From: an uncultured Phenylobacterium sp. | GTDB taxonomy: Bacteria > Pseudomonadota > Alphaproteobacteria > Caulobacterales > Caulobacteraceae | Reading direction: 5' to 3' | Assembly: GCA_945952175.1 (NCBI GenBank) | Contig: CAMFHW010000009.1 | Coordinates: forward strand, 1 to 20,573 | DNA: 20,573 bases | In this document: piece by piece, positions 1 to 5,930 of the stretch | Position numbering within the stretch: the stretch's first letter is position 1 | How the letters are laid out: the number at the start of each line of letters is the position of its first letter | Translations under genes and position numbers: made by a program | The notes under the pieces: generated by a model | Seen by the model: the letters and a program-made list of their open reading frames with translations, nothing else | The model's database searches: none | Told to the model about the DNA's origin: nothing

Positions 1-33
1 ATCCAGGCCGGGGCTCGACGCAGCGTCGGTCAT
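1..33 (-). CDS. Possible 5' end of a leftward gene cut by the window edge
   Basis: A minus-strand ATG at 33-31 opens a frame that stays open to the window edge for eleven codons (M-T-D-A-A-S-S-P-G-L-D). A second in-frame ATG lies at 45-43. There is no convincing ribosome binding site, and eleven codons are too few to identify a family. The region from 34 to 131 holds no other gene I can support. This is only a candidate start of a divergent neighbour. Confidence 0.2.
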   Translation of the reverse strand, partial: MTDAASSPGLD

Positions 34-131
34 GGAACGGAGCATATGCCCGCCCAGGCGGCGATGCGACAGGAACCGCCGGTTGCGCGATCATTTCTCC
101 ACGGCGGCGAGCGCGCCTTTGCCATGGGCCG

Positions 132-156
132 GGAACCCGCTATTTGTACCGACGTT
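132..156 (+). promoter_or_regulatory. EcfG-type promoter for the DUF883 pair
   Basis: GGAAC at 132-136, a 16-nt spacer and CGTT at 153-156 match the consensus for the alphaproteobacterial general-stress sigma factor EcfG/SigT. It lies 62 nt upstream of the ATG at 219 with no gene between. Confidence 0.8.
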
Positions 157-218
157 CTGGCGGAAGGCCGCACCGTCAAGCTGGACGTACGCGGCGCCGC
201 CCCAGTGGAGACACGCGC

Positions 219-542
219 ATGCCCGCCAACGCCGTCGACAACGCCGCCAAGGACGCCAAGGCGGCCGCCAATTCCGCCGCCGAAGCCGCGGGCGAGATCG
301 CCAGCCGCGCCGAACGCAGCTTCGCCGAAGCCGCGAAGAAGTTCGAGAAGGTGGTCGCCGAGGGCGTCGAGCAGATTCGCGCCCAGAGCCGGACCTATGC
401 CGACACCACGGTCGAACATCTCGACGAGGCGCAACGCTATGTCGTCGAGCGCGTGCGCGAGCGTCCGCTGGTCGCCGCGGGCGCGGCCCTGGGCGTCGGC
501 GTGCTGATCGGCCTGCTGCTGGCCGGCGGCCGGAACCGTTGA
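219..542 (+). CDS. DUF883 (ElaB/YqjD-like) membrane-anchored protein
   Basis: The 107-residue product has a long Ala/Lys/Glu-rich amphipathic N-terminal part (about residues 1-75), likely helical or coiled-coil. It ends in a C-terminal membrane anchor starting at R-E-R-P-L-V-A-A-G, with a Gly-rich hydrophobic stretch (GAALGVGVLIGLLLAGG) and a basic tail. This is the layout of the ElaB/YqjD/DUF883 family; E. coli YqjD is an inner-membrane protein reported to bind ribosomes in stationary phase. The ATG at 219 is chosen because AGTGGAG lies just upstream and an EcfG promoter sits at 132-156; a longer frame to 144 would begin inside that promoter. The stop codon overlaps the TTG start of the next gene, as with the neighbouring E. 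coli genes yqjD and yqjE. Role in stress is inferred from the promoter. Confidence 0.85.
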   Translation: MPANAVDNAAKDAKAAANSAAEAAGEIASRAERSFAEAAKKFEKVVAEGVEQIRAQSRTYADTTVEHLDEAQRYVVERVRERPLVAAGAALGVGVLIGLLLAGGRNR

Positions 543-931
543 TCCTCAGAAAAGCGATCCTCATCGCCTGTGGCGTCGCCGCGCTGGCCGCGGCGGCGTC
601 GGTGTGCGTGATCGCCCTGGCCTTCGCGCTCTATGCGGCCCTGGCTCCGGCCTGGGGCCCGGCCCTGGCCGCCGCCGGGGTGGCCGGCGCCGCCATGGTG
701 CTGATCCTGCTGGGTGGCCTGATCGCCCTGCTGGCGGCCAACCCGCCGAAGCCCAAGAAGAAGACCGCGAGCGAGGACCTGACCTCGCGCATGTTCGAAC
801 TGGCGCGCGACAAGCCTCTCGTGGCCGCCGCCGCCATCGTCGCGGCGGGCGTGGTCGCCCTGCGCAACCCGAAGATCACCGCCACCCTGGTGGCCGCCTT
901 CATGGCCGGCCGCGGCGGGGAGAAGAAATAG
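539..931 (+). CDS. YqjE/holin-superfamily-like membrane protein
   Basis: The 130-residue product starts at a TTG (539) that overlaps the preceding TGA, so translation is probably coupled; no ATG fits the conserved part of the frame. It has two hydrophobic segments near residues 5-33 and 38-66, then a basic stretch with P-K-P-K-K-K. An Ala-rich C-terminal part contains R-D-K-P-L-V-A-A-A-A, which resembles the R-E-R-P-L-V-A-A membrane motif of the DUF883 partner. This fits the phage-holin/YqjE-like proteins usually encoded next to DUF883 genes. Function is unknown; an envelope role under general stress is inferred from the shared promoter. The start codon is the main uncertainty. Confidence 0.7.
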   Translation: MILRKAILIACGVAALAAAASVCVIALAFALYAALAPAWGPALAAAGVAGAAMVLILLGGLIALLAANPPKPKKKTASEDLTSRMFELARDKPLVAAAAIVAAGVVALRNPKITATLVAAFMAGRGGEKK

Positions 932-932
932 C

Positions 933-958
933 CGAACCCATCCGGGGTCAGGATCGTT
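933..958 (+). promoter_or_regulatory. Near-consensus EcfG promoter upstream of sodB
   Basis: CGAAC at 933-937, a 17-nt spacer and CGTT at 955-958 differ from the EcfG consensus only at the first base of the -35. Initiation here would put the hairpin at 968-984 in the sodB leader, which is odd. Weak candidate. Confidence 0.35.
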
Positions 959-967
959 GTGGGAGCG

Positions 968-994
968 GGCGGCTTTGAGCCGCCTTTTCCTTTT
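968..994 (+). terminator. Intrinsic terminator after the DUF883/YqjE pair
   Basis: A 7-bp perfect stem (GGCGGCT at 968-974 pairing with AGCCGCC at 978-984, 3-nt loop) is followed by TTTTCCTTTT. It lies 37 nt after the stop at 931 and only 18 nt before the sodB start codon. Confidence 0.7.
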
Positions 995-1011
995 CAGACG
1001 GGACCCCAGAC

Positions 1012-1680
1012 ATGTTCGTGCTGCCCGAGCTTCCTTATGACCACGCCGCCCTCGAGCCGGTGATCTCGCGAGCCACGATGCATCTGCATCACGAGAAGCA
1101 TCACCAAGCCTATGTGAACACCACCAACGAGTTGCTGACCAAGGCCGACAAATCCCCCGCCAGCCTGGAGGAGGTGGTGCGCGGCGCGACCGGCGACGTC
1201 GAGCGCAAGCTGTTCAACAACGCCGCCCAGGCCTGGAACCACGCCTTCTTCTGGGTGGCGATGAGTCCCCGCAAGCTGACGCCGGGCGGCGCCCTGGCCG
1301 AGGCGATCGACAAGGCCTTCGGCGGCCTCGACAAGCTGAAGGACGCCTTCGTCACCGAAGGCGCCGGCCATTTCGGGTCCGGGTGGGTGTGGCTGGCCGC
1401 CGAGGGCGCGACCCTGAAGGTGCTGTCGACCCACGACGCCGACGACCTGCTGGTCCACAAGGGTCTGACCCCGCTGCTGGTCTGCGACCTGTGGGAGCAC
1501 GCCTACTATCTGGACCACAAGAACGACCGGAAGGGCTTCCTGACCGCCTGGTTCGACGCCCTGCCCAACTGGGATCTGGCCCAGAGCCAGTACGCCGCGG
1601 CCCAGGGTTCGGGCGAGGGCTGGGCCTATCCGCCGCCCTCCGATTCGGCGCAGGGAACGGCCAGCGCGGCGGCACGTTAA
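1012..1680 (+). CDS. sodB: Fe-type superoxide dismutase
   Basis: Iron/manganese superoxide dismutase, converting superoxide to hydrogen peroxide and oxygen in the cytoplasm (no signal peptide visible). The four metal ligands can be placed at H26, H77 (in W-N-H-A-F-F-W), D159 and H163 (in D-L-W-E-H-A-Y-Y). The A-A-Q motif before W-N-H puts the outer-sphere glutamine (Q73) in the position typical of iron enzymes. The residue two before D159 is Val, a position reported to tune metal preference. The 222-residue length is slightly over the usual 190-200 because of an Ala/Ser-rich C-terminal tail of about 15 residues. The ATG at 1012 aligns with the conserved N-terminus L-P-E-L-P-Y. Metal preference is inferred. 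Confidence 0.95.
   Translation: MFVLPELPYDHAALEPVISRATMHLHHEKHHQAYVNTTNELLTKADKSPASLEEVVRGATGDVERKLFNNAAQAWNHAFFWVAMSPRKLTPGGALAEAIDKAFGGLDKLKDAFVTEGAGHFGSGWVWLAAEGATLKVLSTHDADDLLVHKGLTPLLVCDLWEHAYYLDHKNDRKGFLTAWFDALPNWDLAQSQYAAAQGSGEGWAYPPPSDSAQGTASAAAR
1654..1678 (+). promoter_or_regulatory. EcfG-type promoter for the first DUF1328 gene
   Basis: GGAAC at 1654-1658, 16-nt spacer, CGTT at 1675-1678: an exact match overlapping the last codons and stop of sodB. It lies 111 nt upstream of the DUF1328 ATG at 1790, in the right orientation. Confidence 0.75.
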
Positions 1681-1789
1681 GCAACAGAGGCCGGCGAGTT
1701 TCGAGTTGTCGGCGTCGATTCTATTGACGTTGACCTCCTGATCGGCAGACGCCGAGACGGTTGGTCAGACACGATACGGAGAAACCACC

Positions 1790-1960
1790 ATGCTCGGTTG
1801 GGCGCTTACTTTCCTAGTGGTCGCGCTGATCGCCGGCCTTCTGGGCTTTACGGCCATCGCGGGGACCGCGATGGGCGTGGCCAAGATCCTGTTCTTCGTC
1901 TTCCTGGTGCTGTTCGTGGTCAGCCTCGTCATGCACATGGTGCGAGGACGCTCGATCTAG
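1790..1960 (+). CDS. DUF1328 small membrane protein (copy 1)
   Basis: A 56-residue protein made almost wholly of two transmembrane segments (about residues 4-26 and 30-50) with a short basic C-terminus ending V-R-G-R-S-I. It begins M-L-G-W-A, typical of the DUF1328/YtjA family, whose biochemical role is not established. CGGAGAAA at 1777-1784 is a good ribosome binding site. A paralogue with the same start and the same V-R-G-R-S motif lies at 5931-6104 on the other strand. The upstream EcfG promoter marks it as a probable general-stress gene. It is followed by a strong terminator. Confidence 0.9.
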   Translation: MLGWALTFLVVALIAGLLGFTAIAGTAMGVAKILFFVFLVLFVVSLVMHMVRGRSI

Positions 1961-1985
1961 CGGTCCCATGGGACTGTTCGAGGAG

Positions 1986-2021
1986 ACGCCCTTCCGGCTT
2001 CCGGAGGGGCGTTTTCTTTTT
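1986..2021 (+). terminator. Intrinsic terminator after DUF1328 copy 1
   Basis: A 12-bp stem (1986-1997 pairing with 2001-2012, one G-T wobble, 3-nt loop) is followed by TTTTCTTTTT. It lies between two convergent genes and stops the rightward DUF1328 transcript just before the end of the leftward phosphoesterase gene. Confidence 0.9.
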
Positions 2022-2025
2022 GGGC

Positions 2026-2814
2026 TCACGCGCGGGCGCGGCGATCCAGCGACCAGGTGCGGAACGGCTGGTAGGCGACCCGCTCGAAGGCGAGGGCGCG
2101 GACGTGGATCTCGGTCTCACCGATCTCGATCAGGTTGAAGCTTGGCGGCACGCCCCGCTCGCGCACCGACAGGGTGCCCGCGCCGACGCCATGGGTGCGG
2201 CCGTCGCCGAAGGGATAGGTCCAGGCGAAGGGCGCATGAATGTGGCCGGTGAGCACCAGATCGATCCCGGCCTCGGCGAACCGTTGCGCCGCCCGCGCGC
2301 CGCCCCAGACCTTGCCGGTCATCGGACCGCCGAGCATTTCCAGCAGGGGATGATGACAGACCACGACGCGGGCGACGTCGACCGGGGTCGAGGCCATCCA
2401 GGCGCAGGCCGCGTCGACCTGGCCCGTGGAGATCTGGCCCTTGGACCAGTTGGCGCGCGGCTGGACACCCCGGGCGGTGTTGAGGCCGAACACCGCCAGG
2501 CCCGGCGCCAGAAGGGCCTGGTTATCGGCGCCGCCGACCGCCGTCTCGTAGCGCGCGAAAGGGGCGAAGAACCGCTCGATCCAGGCGAGGTAGGGCGCAT
2601 CGTGATTGCCGGGCACCGAGAGCAGGGGCCGGGGCAGGCGCGCCAGCCAGCCGGCGGCGGCGGCGAATTCCGGCTTCTCGGCGAACTGGGTTAGATCGCC
2701 GGAGACGATGACCGCGTCCGGGGCCTCCGCAGCCAGCAGCTCCACCGCGGCCGCGACCGCGGCGACGTTCTCGCCGCCGAAGTGGATGTCCGACAGGTGG
2801 GCGAGCCGGATCAT
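2026..2814 (-). CDS. Calcineurin-like metallophosphoesterase
   Basis: A 262-residue binuclear metallophosphoesterase. The motifs are in order: D9-x-H11 (L-S-D-I-H-F), G-D40-L-T, G-N70-H71-D, a C-H-H-P near residue 158 and G-H-I-H near residue 193. These are the metal ligands of the calcineurin-like family, in the subgroup that includes cyclic-nucleotide and lipid-headgroup phosphodiesterases. The substrate cannot be told from sequence. No signal peptide is seen. The ATG at 2814 overlaps the stop of the lipid-kinase-like gene (ATGA), so the two are translationally coupled and share the EcfG promoter at 3744-3720. Pairing with a lipid kinase suggests a lipid- or nucleotide-phosphate role, which is inference. 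Confidence 0.88.
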   Translation of the reverse strand: MIRLAHLSDIHFGGENVAAVAAAVELLAAEAPDAVIVSGDLTQFAEKPEFAAAAGWLARLPRPLLSVPGNHDAPYLAWIERFFAPFARYETAVGGADNQALLAPGLAVFGLNTARGVQPRANWSKGQISTGQVDAACAWMASTPVDVARVVVCHHPLLEMLGGPMTGKVWGGARAAQRFAEAGIDLVLTGHIHAPFAWTYPFGDGRTHGVGAGTLSVRERGVPPSFNLIEIGETEIHVRALAFERVAYQPFRTWSLDRRARA

Positions 2815-3689
2815 TCGGCGGATGGCTCCGGCGGCGGGGCCAGGACGCGCGCGACATGGGAGTTCCAGCGCACCTCCACCGCCGACTTCAGGCGCACGGG
2901 CTCGCCGTCGAGTACGGCTGGCAGCCCCGACGAGCCCCAGAGGCGGGCCTGCCGGCAGGGCATGAACTGGACCGCCGGGTCGCGCCGCCAGTCGCCGGTC
3001 ATGGCGTTGAAGGCCAGGCGGAAGGCCTCGGCGGCGTCCGCCGGATTGAGCACGTCGGCCTCCAGCACCCGGGCCTCGTCGCTGAGGATCTTGGAGGCCA
3101 GGGGGCAGATGAAGCTGACCGCCTCGGCCTTGCCCCGCGCGCCGCCGTCGAGGCTGTAGCGCAGGCGGCCGGCGAAGGCGCGGCGCCAGGCCAGGTATCC
3201 ACGACGCCACGCCGCCCTCAGGTCGCCGCGCCGCGCCGCCTCCCGCGCGGGGGCCCAGAGCGCCGGGGCGCCGAGGATGGCGGCGACCAGGAAGGAGCGG
3301 CCCTCGACCTCGCCGCCGCCGATCGCCCGCGGCTCGCCGGTCTCCAGCGCCGAGCGCAGGGCCTGCGCCCAGGGCACGCGGCCATAGATGGCGTAGGGCA
3401 GCATGTTCATGGTGCCGCCGGGCAGGGGCGCGACCAGGGGGCCGTCGCGGCCGCACAGCTCGACTGCGCTGCGGGCGGTGCCGTCGCCGGCCAGGACGGC
3501 CACGAGATCGGGGGCCGCGTCGACCGCGCGCTTCAGGCAGGCCTCGATGTCGGAACCGTCGGACGCCTGGACCCGCGCCGCGATCCCGAGCTCGGACAGC
3601 AGGGCGCGCGCCTCGTCGGGCGCCTGGGGCCCCACGCTGCCCGACGCGACATTGGCGACCAGCTCGATACGGCGGATGGCGGCGGGCAT
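2811..3689 (-). CDS. Diacylglycerol/sphingosine-kinase-family protein
   Basis: A 292-residue protein of the DAGK catalytic-domain family (DgkB/YegS-like lipid kinases that transfer phosphate from a nucleotide to a lipid hydroxyl). Visible motifs are L-A-G-D-G-T-A, the nucleotide-binding GDGT signature, and P-L-P-G-G-T-M-N-M-L, the second glycine-rich loop. The frame is open to an ATG at 3716, but that ATG lies at the -10 region of the promoter, so initiation at 3689 (M-P-A-A-I-R-R-I-E-L-V) is preferred. It is first in a two-gene unit with the metallophosphoesterase. The opposed lipoprotein gene is fired from the same intergenic region. Substrate lipid is unknown; kinase activity is inferred from the motifs. 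Confidence 0.85.
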   Translation of the reverse strand: MPAAIRRIELVANVASGSVGPQAPDEARALLSELGIAARVQASDGSDIEACLKRAVDAAPDLVAVLAGDGTARSAVELCGRDGPLVAPLPGGTMNMLPYAIYGRVPWAQALRSALETGEPRAIGGGEVEGRSFLVAAILGAPALWAPAREAARRGDLRAAWRRGYLAWRRAFAGRLRYSLDGGARGKAEAVSFICPLASKILSDEARVLEADVLNPADAAEAFRLAFNAMTGDWRRDPAVQFMPCRQARLWGSSGLPAVLDGEPVRLKSAVEVRWNSHVARVLAPPPEPSAE

Positions 3690-3719
3690 GGGCTCTTTGG
3701 CGTTGTGGCGAACCACCGA

Positions 3720-3744
3720 AACGGCGCAGGCTGTTTCCGGTTCC
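3720..3744 (-). promoter_or_regulatory. EcfG-type promoter for the lipid kinase/phosphoesterase pair
   Basis: On the minus strand: GGAAC at 3744-3740, 16-nt spacer, CGTT at 3723-3720. Exact match. Its -35 lies 3 nt from the -35 of the divergent rightward EcfG promoter at 3748-3773. Confidence 0.8.
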
Positions 3745-3747
3745 GGC

Positions 3748-3773
3748 GGAACCGCTCCCCGCCAGGGGACGTT
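3748..3773 (+). promoter_or_regulatory. EcfG-type promoter for the glycine-zipper lipoprotein
   Basis: GGAAC at 3748-3752, 17-nt spacer, CGTT at 3770-3773. Exact match, 32 nt upstream of the ATG at 3806, arranged back to back with the leftward promoter at 3744-3720. Confidence 0.8.
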
Positions 3774-3805
3774 GGGGCGTAGGACGGGGATAAGCGGGAG
3801 AGCGA

Positions 3806-4165
3806 ATGATGCTCAGCACCAAACTGCTCAAACCGTGTCGCGCCGTGGCCGCGGCCGGCCTCTTGGCCGCCGCCTGCACCACCACCGGCAATACGGAACG
3901 CAACGCCGCGGGCGGCGCGGCGCTCGGCGCGCTGGCCGGCGCGGTGATCGGCAACAATGTGGGCCACGGCGACGCCGCGGCCGGCGCCGCGCTCGGCGCG
4001 GCCATCGGCGGCACGGCCGGCGCTATCAAGGGCTGCCGCGAGGACGGCGGCTGCGGCGCCAGCGCCCCGAACCATCGCCAGTATTACGACGAGCGCGCGG
4101 GCCGCTATTACTACTACGACCCGGCGACCGGCCGTTATTTCTGGGAGGACGGCAGTCCCCGGTAA
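3806..4165 (+). CDS. Glycine-zipper outer-membrane-type lipoprotein
   Basis: A 119-residue lipoprotein. The N-terminus carries a basic/hydrophobic signal ending in a lipobox L-L-A-A-A-C with the acylated Cys at residue 24. Residues about 35-75 form a glycine-zipper repeat (two G-A-A-L-G-A-type units separated by a short polar loop), as in the SlyB/YMGG-like families. The C-terminus is Tyr-rich (YYYYDPATGRYFWEDG). GGGAG at 3793-3798 is the ribosome binding site. Probable location is the outer membrane. Function is not known; members of this type are often induced by envelope stress. EcfG control is inferred from the promoter 32 nt upstream. Confidence 0.85.
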   Translation: MMLSTKLLKPCRAVAAAGLLAAACTTTGNTERNAAGGAALGALAGAVIGNNVGHGDAAAGAALGAAIGGTAGAIKGCREDGGCGASAPNHRQYYDERAGRYYYYDPATGRYFWEDGSPR

Positions 4166-4191
4166 TGGGGACAGCTAGGTCTGGTTTGAAA

Positions 4192-4222
4192 GGGGCGGTC
4201 GGCTATGCTGGCCGCCCCTTGT
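4192..4222 (+). terminator. Probable intrinsic terminator
   Basis: GGGGCGG at 4192-4198 pairs with CCGCCCC at 4212-4218 around a 13-nt loop, followed by TTGTT. It separates the glycine-zipper gene from the OmpA-like gene. The large loop and short T-run lower confidence. Confidence 0.55.
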
Positions 4223-4250
4223 TCATGTGGGATTTCCAAGAGGGCTGGCG

Positions 4251-4703
4251 ATGCGTGGGATCGGGACGGCGGCGGTTTTGGTGATGGCGGCGGCTCTGGC
4301 GAGCTGCGGCACGGTCAAGAATCCGCGGGATCGGATCGTCAAGCCGACGCGCGAATGCGCGGACGTGACGGTGCAGATCTATTTCGAGCCGCAATCGGCC
4401 GAGGTGACCAAGGAAGGCCGCGCGGTGCTTAAGGCCGCCGCCGCCCAGGCCAAGGGCTGCACGGTCTCGCAGGTCTCGGTGCTGGGCCTGGCCGACGCCG
4501 CCGGCGCGCCGGACGCCAACCTCGCCCTGTCTGAAAAGCGCGCCCAGGCGGTGGCCCAGGCGCTGAAGGCCACCGGCCTGCCGGCCGCCACCTTCGAGAC
4601 CGCCGCCGCCGGCCAGGCGGGCGCGATCACCGCCGCGGGCGACGCGCGGCCCCTGCGCCGGCGCGCCGACGTCACCCTGAAGCTCGCCCAGCCCAAGCGC
4701 TGA
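4251..4703 (+). CDS. OmpA-like domain lipoprotein
   Basis: A 150-residue lipoprotein with a signal peptide ending L-A-S-C, Cys19 being the lipidation site. Residues about 35-147 look like a divergent OmpA C-terminal (peptidoglycan-binding) domain: V-Q-I-Y-F-E-P-Q-S-A-E-V as the first strand, V-L-G-L-A-D-A-A-G at the position of the usual G-H-T-D-x-x-G, then N-L-A-L-S-E-K-R-A-Q-A-V. The classic Asp/Arg contacts are partly kept (L-S-x-x-R-A), but the GHTD histidine is replaced. The ATG at 4251 is preferred over 4227 because AGAGGG lies just ahead of it. It may tether the outer membrane to the cell wall, though binding could be weakened. No EcfG promoter is seen. Confidence 0.75.
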   Translation: MRGIGTAAVLVMAAALASCGTVKNPRDRIVKPTRECADVTVQIYFEPQSAEVTKEGRAVLKAAAAQAKGCTVSQVSVLGLADAAGAPDANLALSEKRAQAVAQALKATGLPAATFETAAAGQAGAITAAGDARPLRRRADVTLKLAQPKR

Positions 4704-4719
4704 GCGGGCCTCGGCCCGC
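4704..4719 (+). repeat. Inverted repeat directly after the OmpA-like gene
   Basis: GCGGGC at 4704-4709 and GCCCGC at 4714-4719 form a 6-bp stem with a 4-nt loop right after the stop codon. No U-run follows at once, so it may act as an RNA-stabilising hairpin or part of the terminator at 4743-4765. Confidence 0.45.
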
Positions 4720-4734
4720 GCTCGAAAACGCGCA

Positions 4735-4771
4735 CAAAAAGATCGGCGGGCCGGGGGCCCGCCGAGTTTGT
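4735..4771. terminator. Bidirectional intrinsic terminator
   Basis: A perfect 10-bp stem (TCGGCGGGCC at 4743-4752 with GGCCCGCCGA at 4756-4765, loop GGG) is flanked by CAAAAAGA on the left, which reads as a T-run on the minus strand, and GTTTGTTG on the right. It lies between convergent genes. From 4772 to 4925 I see no gene, only an 8-base G run at 4831-4838 and a T6 run near 4901-4910. Confidence 0.8.
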
Positions 4772-4925
4772 TGCATCATCGAGAAAAGGGGTGCGGAGAC
4801 GGCAGACCGGCATGTCGCCGGCCTCAAGTCGGGGGGGGCGTCGCCGCCTCCGCATCTGAAGAACCCGCGCGTCGGATCATCGTTCCCGTCGAGGGCGAAA
4901 TTTTTTCGCGGACTCGAAAAACGCT

Positions 4926-5240
4926 TCAGTTGGCGTCGAGATTGACCGTCGGCATGGCGTCGAACTCCGCCTTGGTCAGGGGGGTCGACAGGCCATCGGC
5001 CGTCTGGACCAGGCCGTTGAAGGCCAGGCTGTGCGGGCCGGCGGGGCGCGGGCCCTTGGGGCGGACCAGCACCTGGGCCGGATGGCCGTCGGCGCCGTAG
5101 ATCACCCGCTCGACAACGCCGAGGACGACGCCGCCGGCGCCCTTGACCGGGCGGCCTTCCAGCGAACCGGAGCCGCCCTGGGCCGCCGCGGCGGAGGCAC
5201 CGAGCAGGATGGCGAGGGACAGGACGGACGCGCGAAACAT
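4926..5240 (-). CDS. Secreted PRC-barrel-like protein
   Basis: A 104-residue protein with a cleavable signal peptide (cut likely after the A-S-A-A-A-A stretch, before Q-G-G-S-G). The mature part contains G-G-V-V-L-G-V-V-E-R-V-I-Y-G-A-D-G-H-P-A-Q-V-L-V, the strand-turn-strand pattern of PRC-barrel domains. A short C-terminal piece ends P-T-V-N-L-D-A-N. Two ATGs, 5246 and 5240, are in frame; the AAGG element sits only 3 nt before the first and 9 nt before the second, so 5240 is preferred. It faces the OmpA-like gene and shares the bidirectional terminator at 4743-4765. No clear promoter is seen. A periplasmic role is inferred, with no known substrate. Confidence 0.65.
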   Translation of the reverse strand: MFRASVLSLAILLGASAAAAQGGSGSLEGRPVKGAGGVVLGVVERVIYGADGHPAQVLVRPKGPRPAGPHSLAFNGLVQTADGLSTPLTKAEFDAMPTVNLDAN

Positions 5241-5314
5241 GTTCATGGGCCTTAGATGGGAGCCGTCCCCCGGCGCCGACAAGGCCTAATCGGCGACTAT
5301 GGCCGCGCCGAGGC

Positions 5315-5340
5315 GGAACGCCATCCGCCACTGCCGCGTT
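5315..5340 (+). promoter_or_regulatory. EcfG-type promoter for the short membrane-protein pair
   Basis: GGAAC at 5315-5319, 17-nt spacer, CGTT at 5337-5340. Exact match 44 nt upstream of the ATG at 5385. Confidence 0.78.
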
Positions 5341-5384
5341 TCTTTCCCTGCGGGCGCGCCGCCCGTTCAATGGGGGATCGCATC

Positions 5385-5588
5385 ATGATCCGCGGAATCG
5401 AGAGCCCCTATGAAGGGGTCGTCCATCTGGCGCCCTCGCCGCGCCACCGGCCCGGGCGCCGGCGCCTGGCGGCCCTGTGCGTCGTGGTCTCCATCGCGCT
5501 GGCGGGCGGGCTGATCGGCCAGCTCACGGCGCACCGCGATGCGTCCCACCCCATTCCGCCGGGGCCCTTCAGCTATTTCCCGACCTAG
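5385..5588 (+). CDS. Short single-pass membrane protein, family not recognised
   Basis: A 67-residue product with a polar N-terminal part rich in Arg/Pro (P-S-P-R-H-R-P-G-R-R-R), one transmembrane segment (L-A-A-L-C-V-V-V-S-I-A-L-A-G-G-L-I-G-Q-L) and a short tail rich in Pro and aromatic residues. The positive residues before the helix suggest the N-terminus stays in the cytoplasm. The ATG at 5385 has GGGGGA about 8 nt upstream; an alternative ATG at 5370 has none. The gene follows an exact EcfG promoter and is 18 nt upstream of the next small membrane gene, so the two probably form one stress-induced unit. I do not recognise a family. Confidence 0.65.
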   Translation: MIRGIESPYEGVVHLAPSPRHRPGRRRLAALCVVVSIALAGGLIGQLTAHRDASHPIPPGPFSYFPT

Positions 5589-5606
5589 TTCTGTAAGGAG
5601 TTTCAC

Positions 5607-5864
5607 ATGGCCAGTCCGATGCGGGGGCATCCGACCCTGAGTGCGACGCGTGCGCGCCAGGGCCGCTGGGGACGGCACGTCCTCTGGGTTCTCCTCGCCT
5701 CGACCGCGCTGGCGGCCCTGGCCCTGTTCGGCGCCTGGACCTGGAAGGCGCCCGACCTCGCCGCGTCCGAGCAGCACAACGCCAAGCAACCGGCCGCGGC
5801 GCGGAGCTTCGACATGGGCGCGCCGGTCGCGCAGCAGAAGCCGGGCACGCCGACCCTGCAGTAA
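5607..5864 (+). CDS. Short single-pass membrane protein, family not recognised
   Basis: An 85-residue protein with a basic N-terminal part, a transmembrane segment near residues 24-45 (H-V-L-W-V-L-L-A-S-T-A-L-A-A-L-A-L) and a polar tail rich in Ala and Gln ending G-T-P-T-L-Q. TAAGGAG at 5594-5600 is a strong ribosome binding site for the ATG at 5607. It follows the previous small membrane gene by 18 nt and ends before a strong terminator, so both are likely transcribed from the EcfG promoter at 5315. The layout (helix near the N-terminus, basic residues before it) suggests a bitopic protein with a periplasmic tail. No function can be assigned. Confidence 0.7.
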   Translation: MASPMRGHPTLSATRARQGRWGRHVLWVLLASTALAALALFGAWTWKAPDLAASEQHNAKQPAAARSFDMGAPVAQQKPGTPTLQ

Positions 5865-5887
5865 TCCGCGTCGACGATCCGGATATG

Positions 5888-5921
5888 GAACGGCCGCCCA
5901 TCGGGCGGCCGTTCTGCTTTT
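5888..5921 (+). terminator. Strong intrinsic terminator
   Basis: A perfect 12-bp stem (GAACGGCCGCCC at 5888-5899 with GGGCGGCCGTTC at 5903-5914, loop ATC) is followed by TGCTTTT. It separates the small membrane-protein pair from the leftward DUF1328 gene that ends at 5931. Confidence 0.88.
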
Positions 5922-5930
5922 GCGAGATAG

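Noticed and set aside
4862..4886. Minus-strand GGAAC-N16-GGTT
   Set aside because: One mismatch in the -10 and no leftward gene downstream of it before the convergent OmpA-like gene.
5887..5913. GGAAC and CGTT in the right order
   Set aside because: Spacing is 18 nt and both boxes are arms of the perfect terminator hairpin at 5888-5914, so the match arises from the palindrome.
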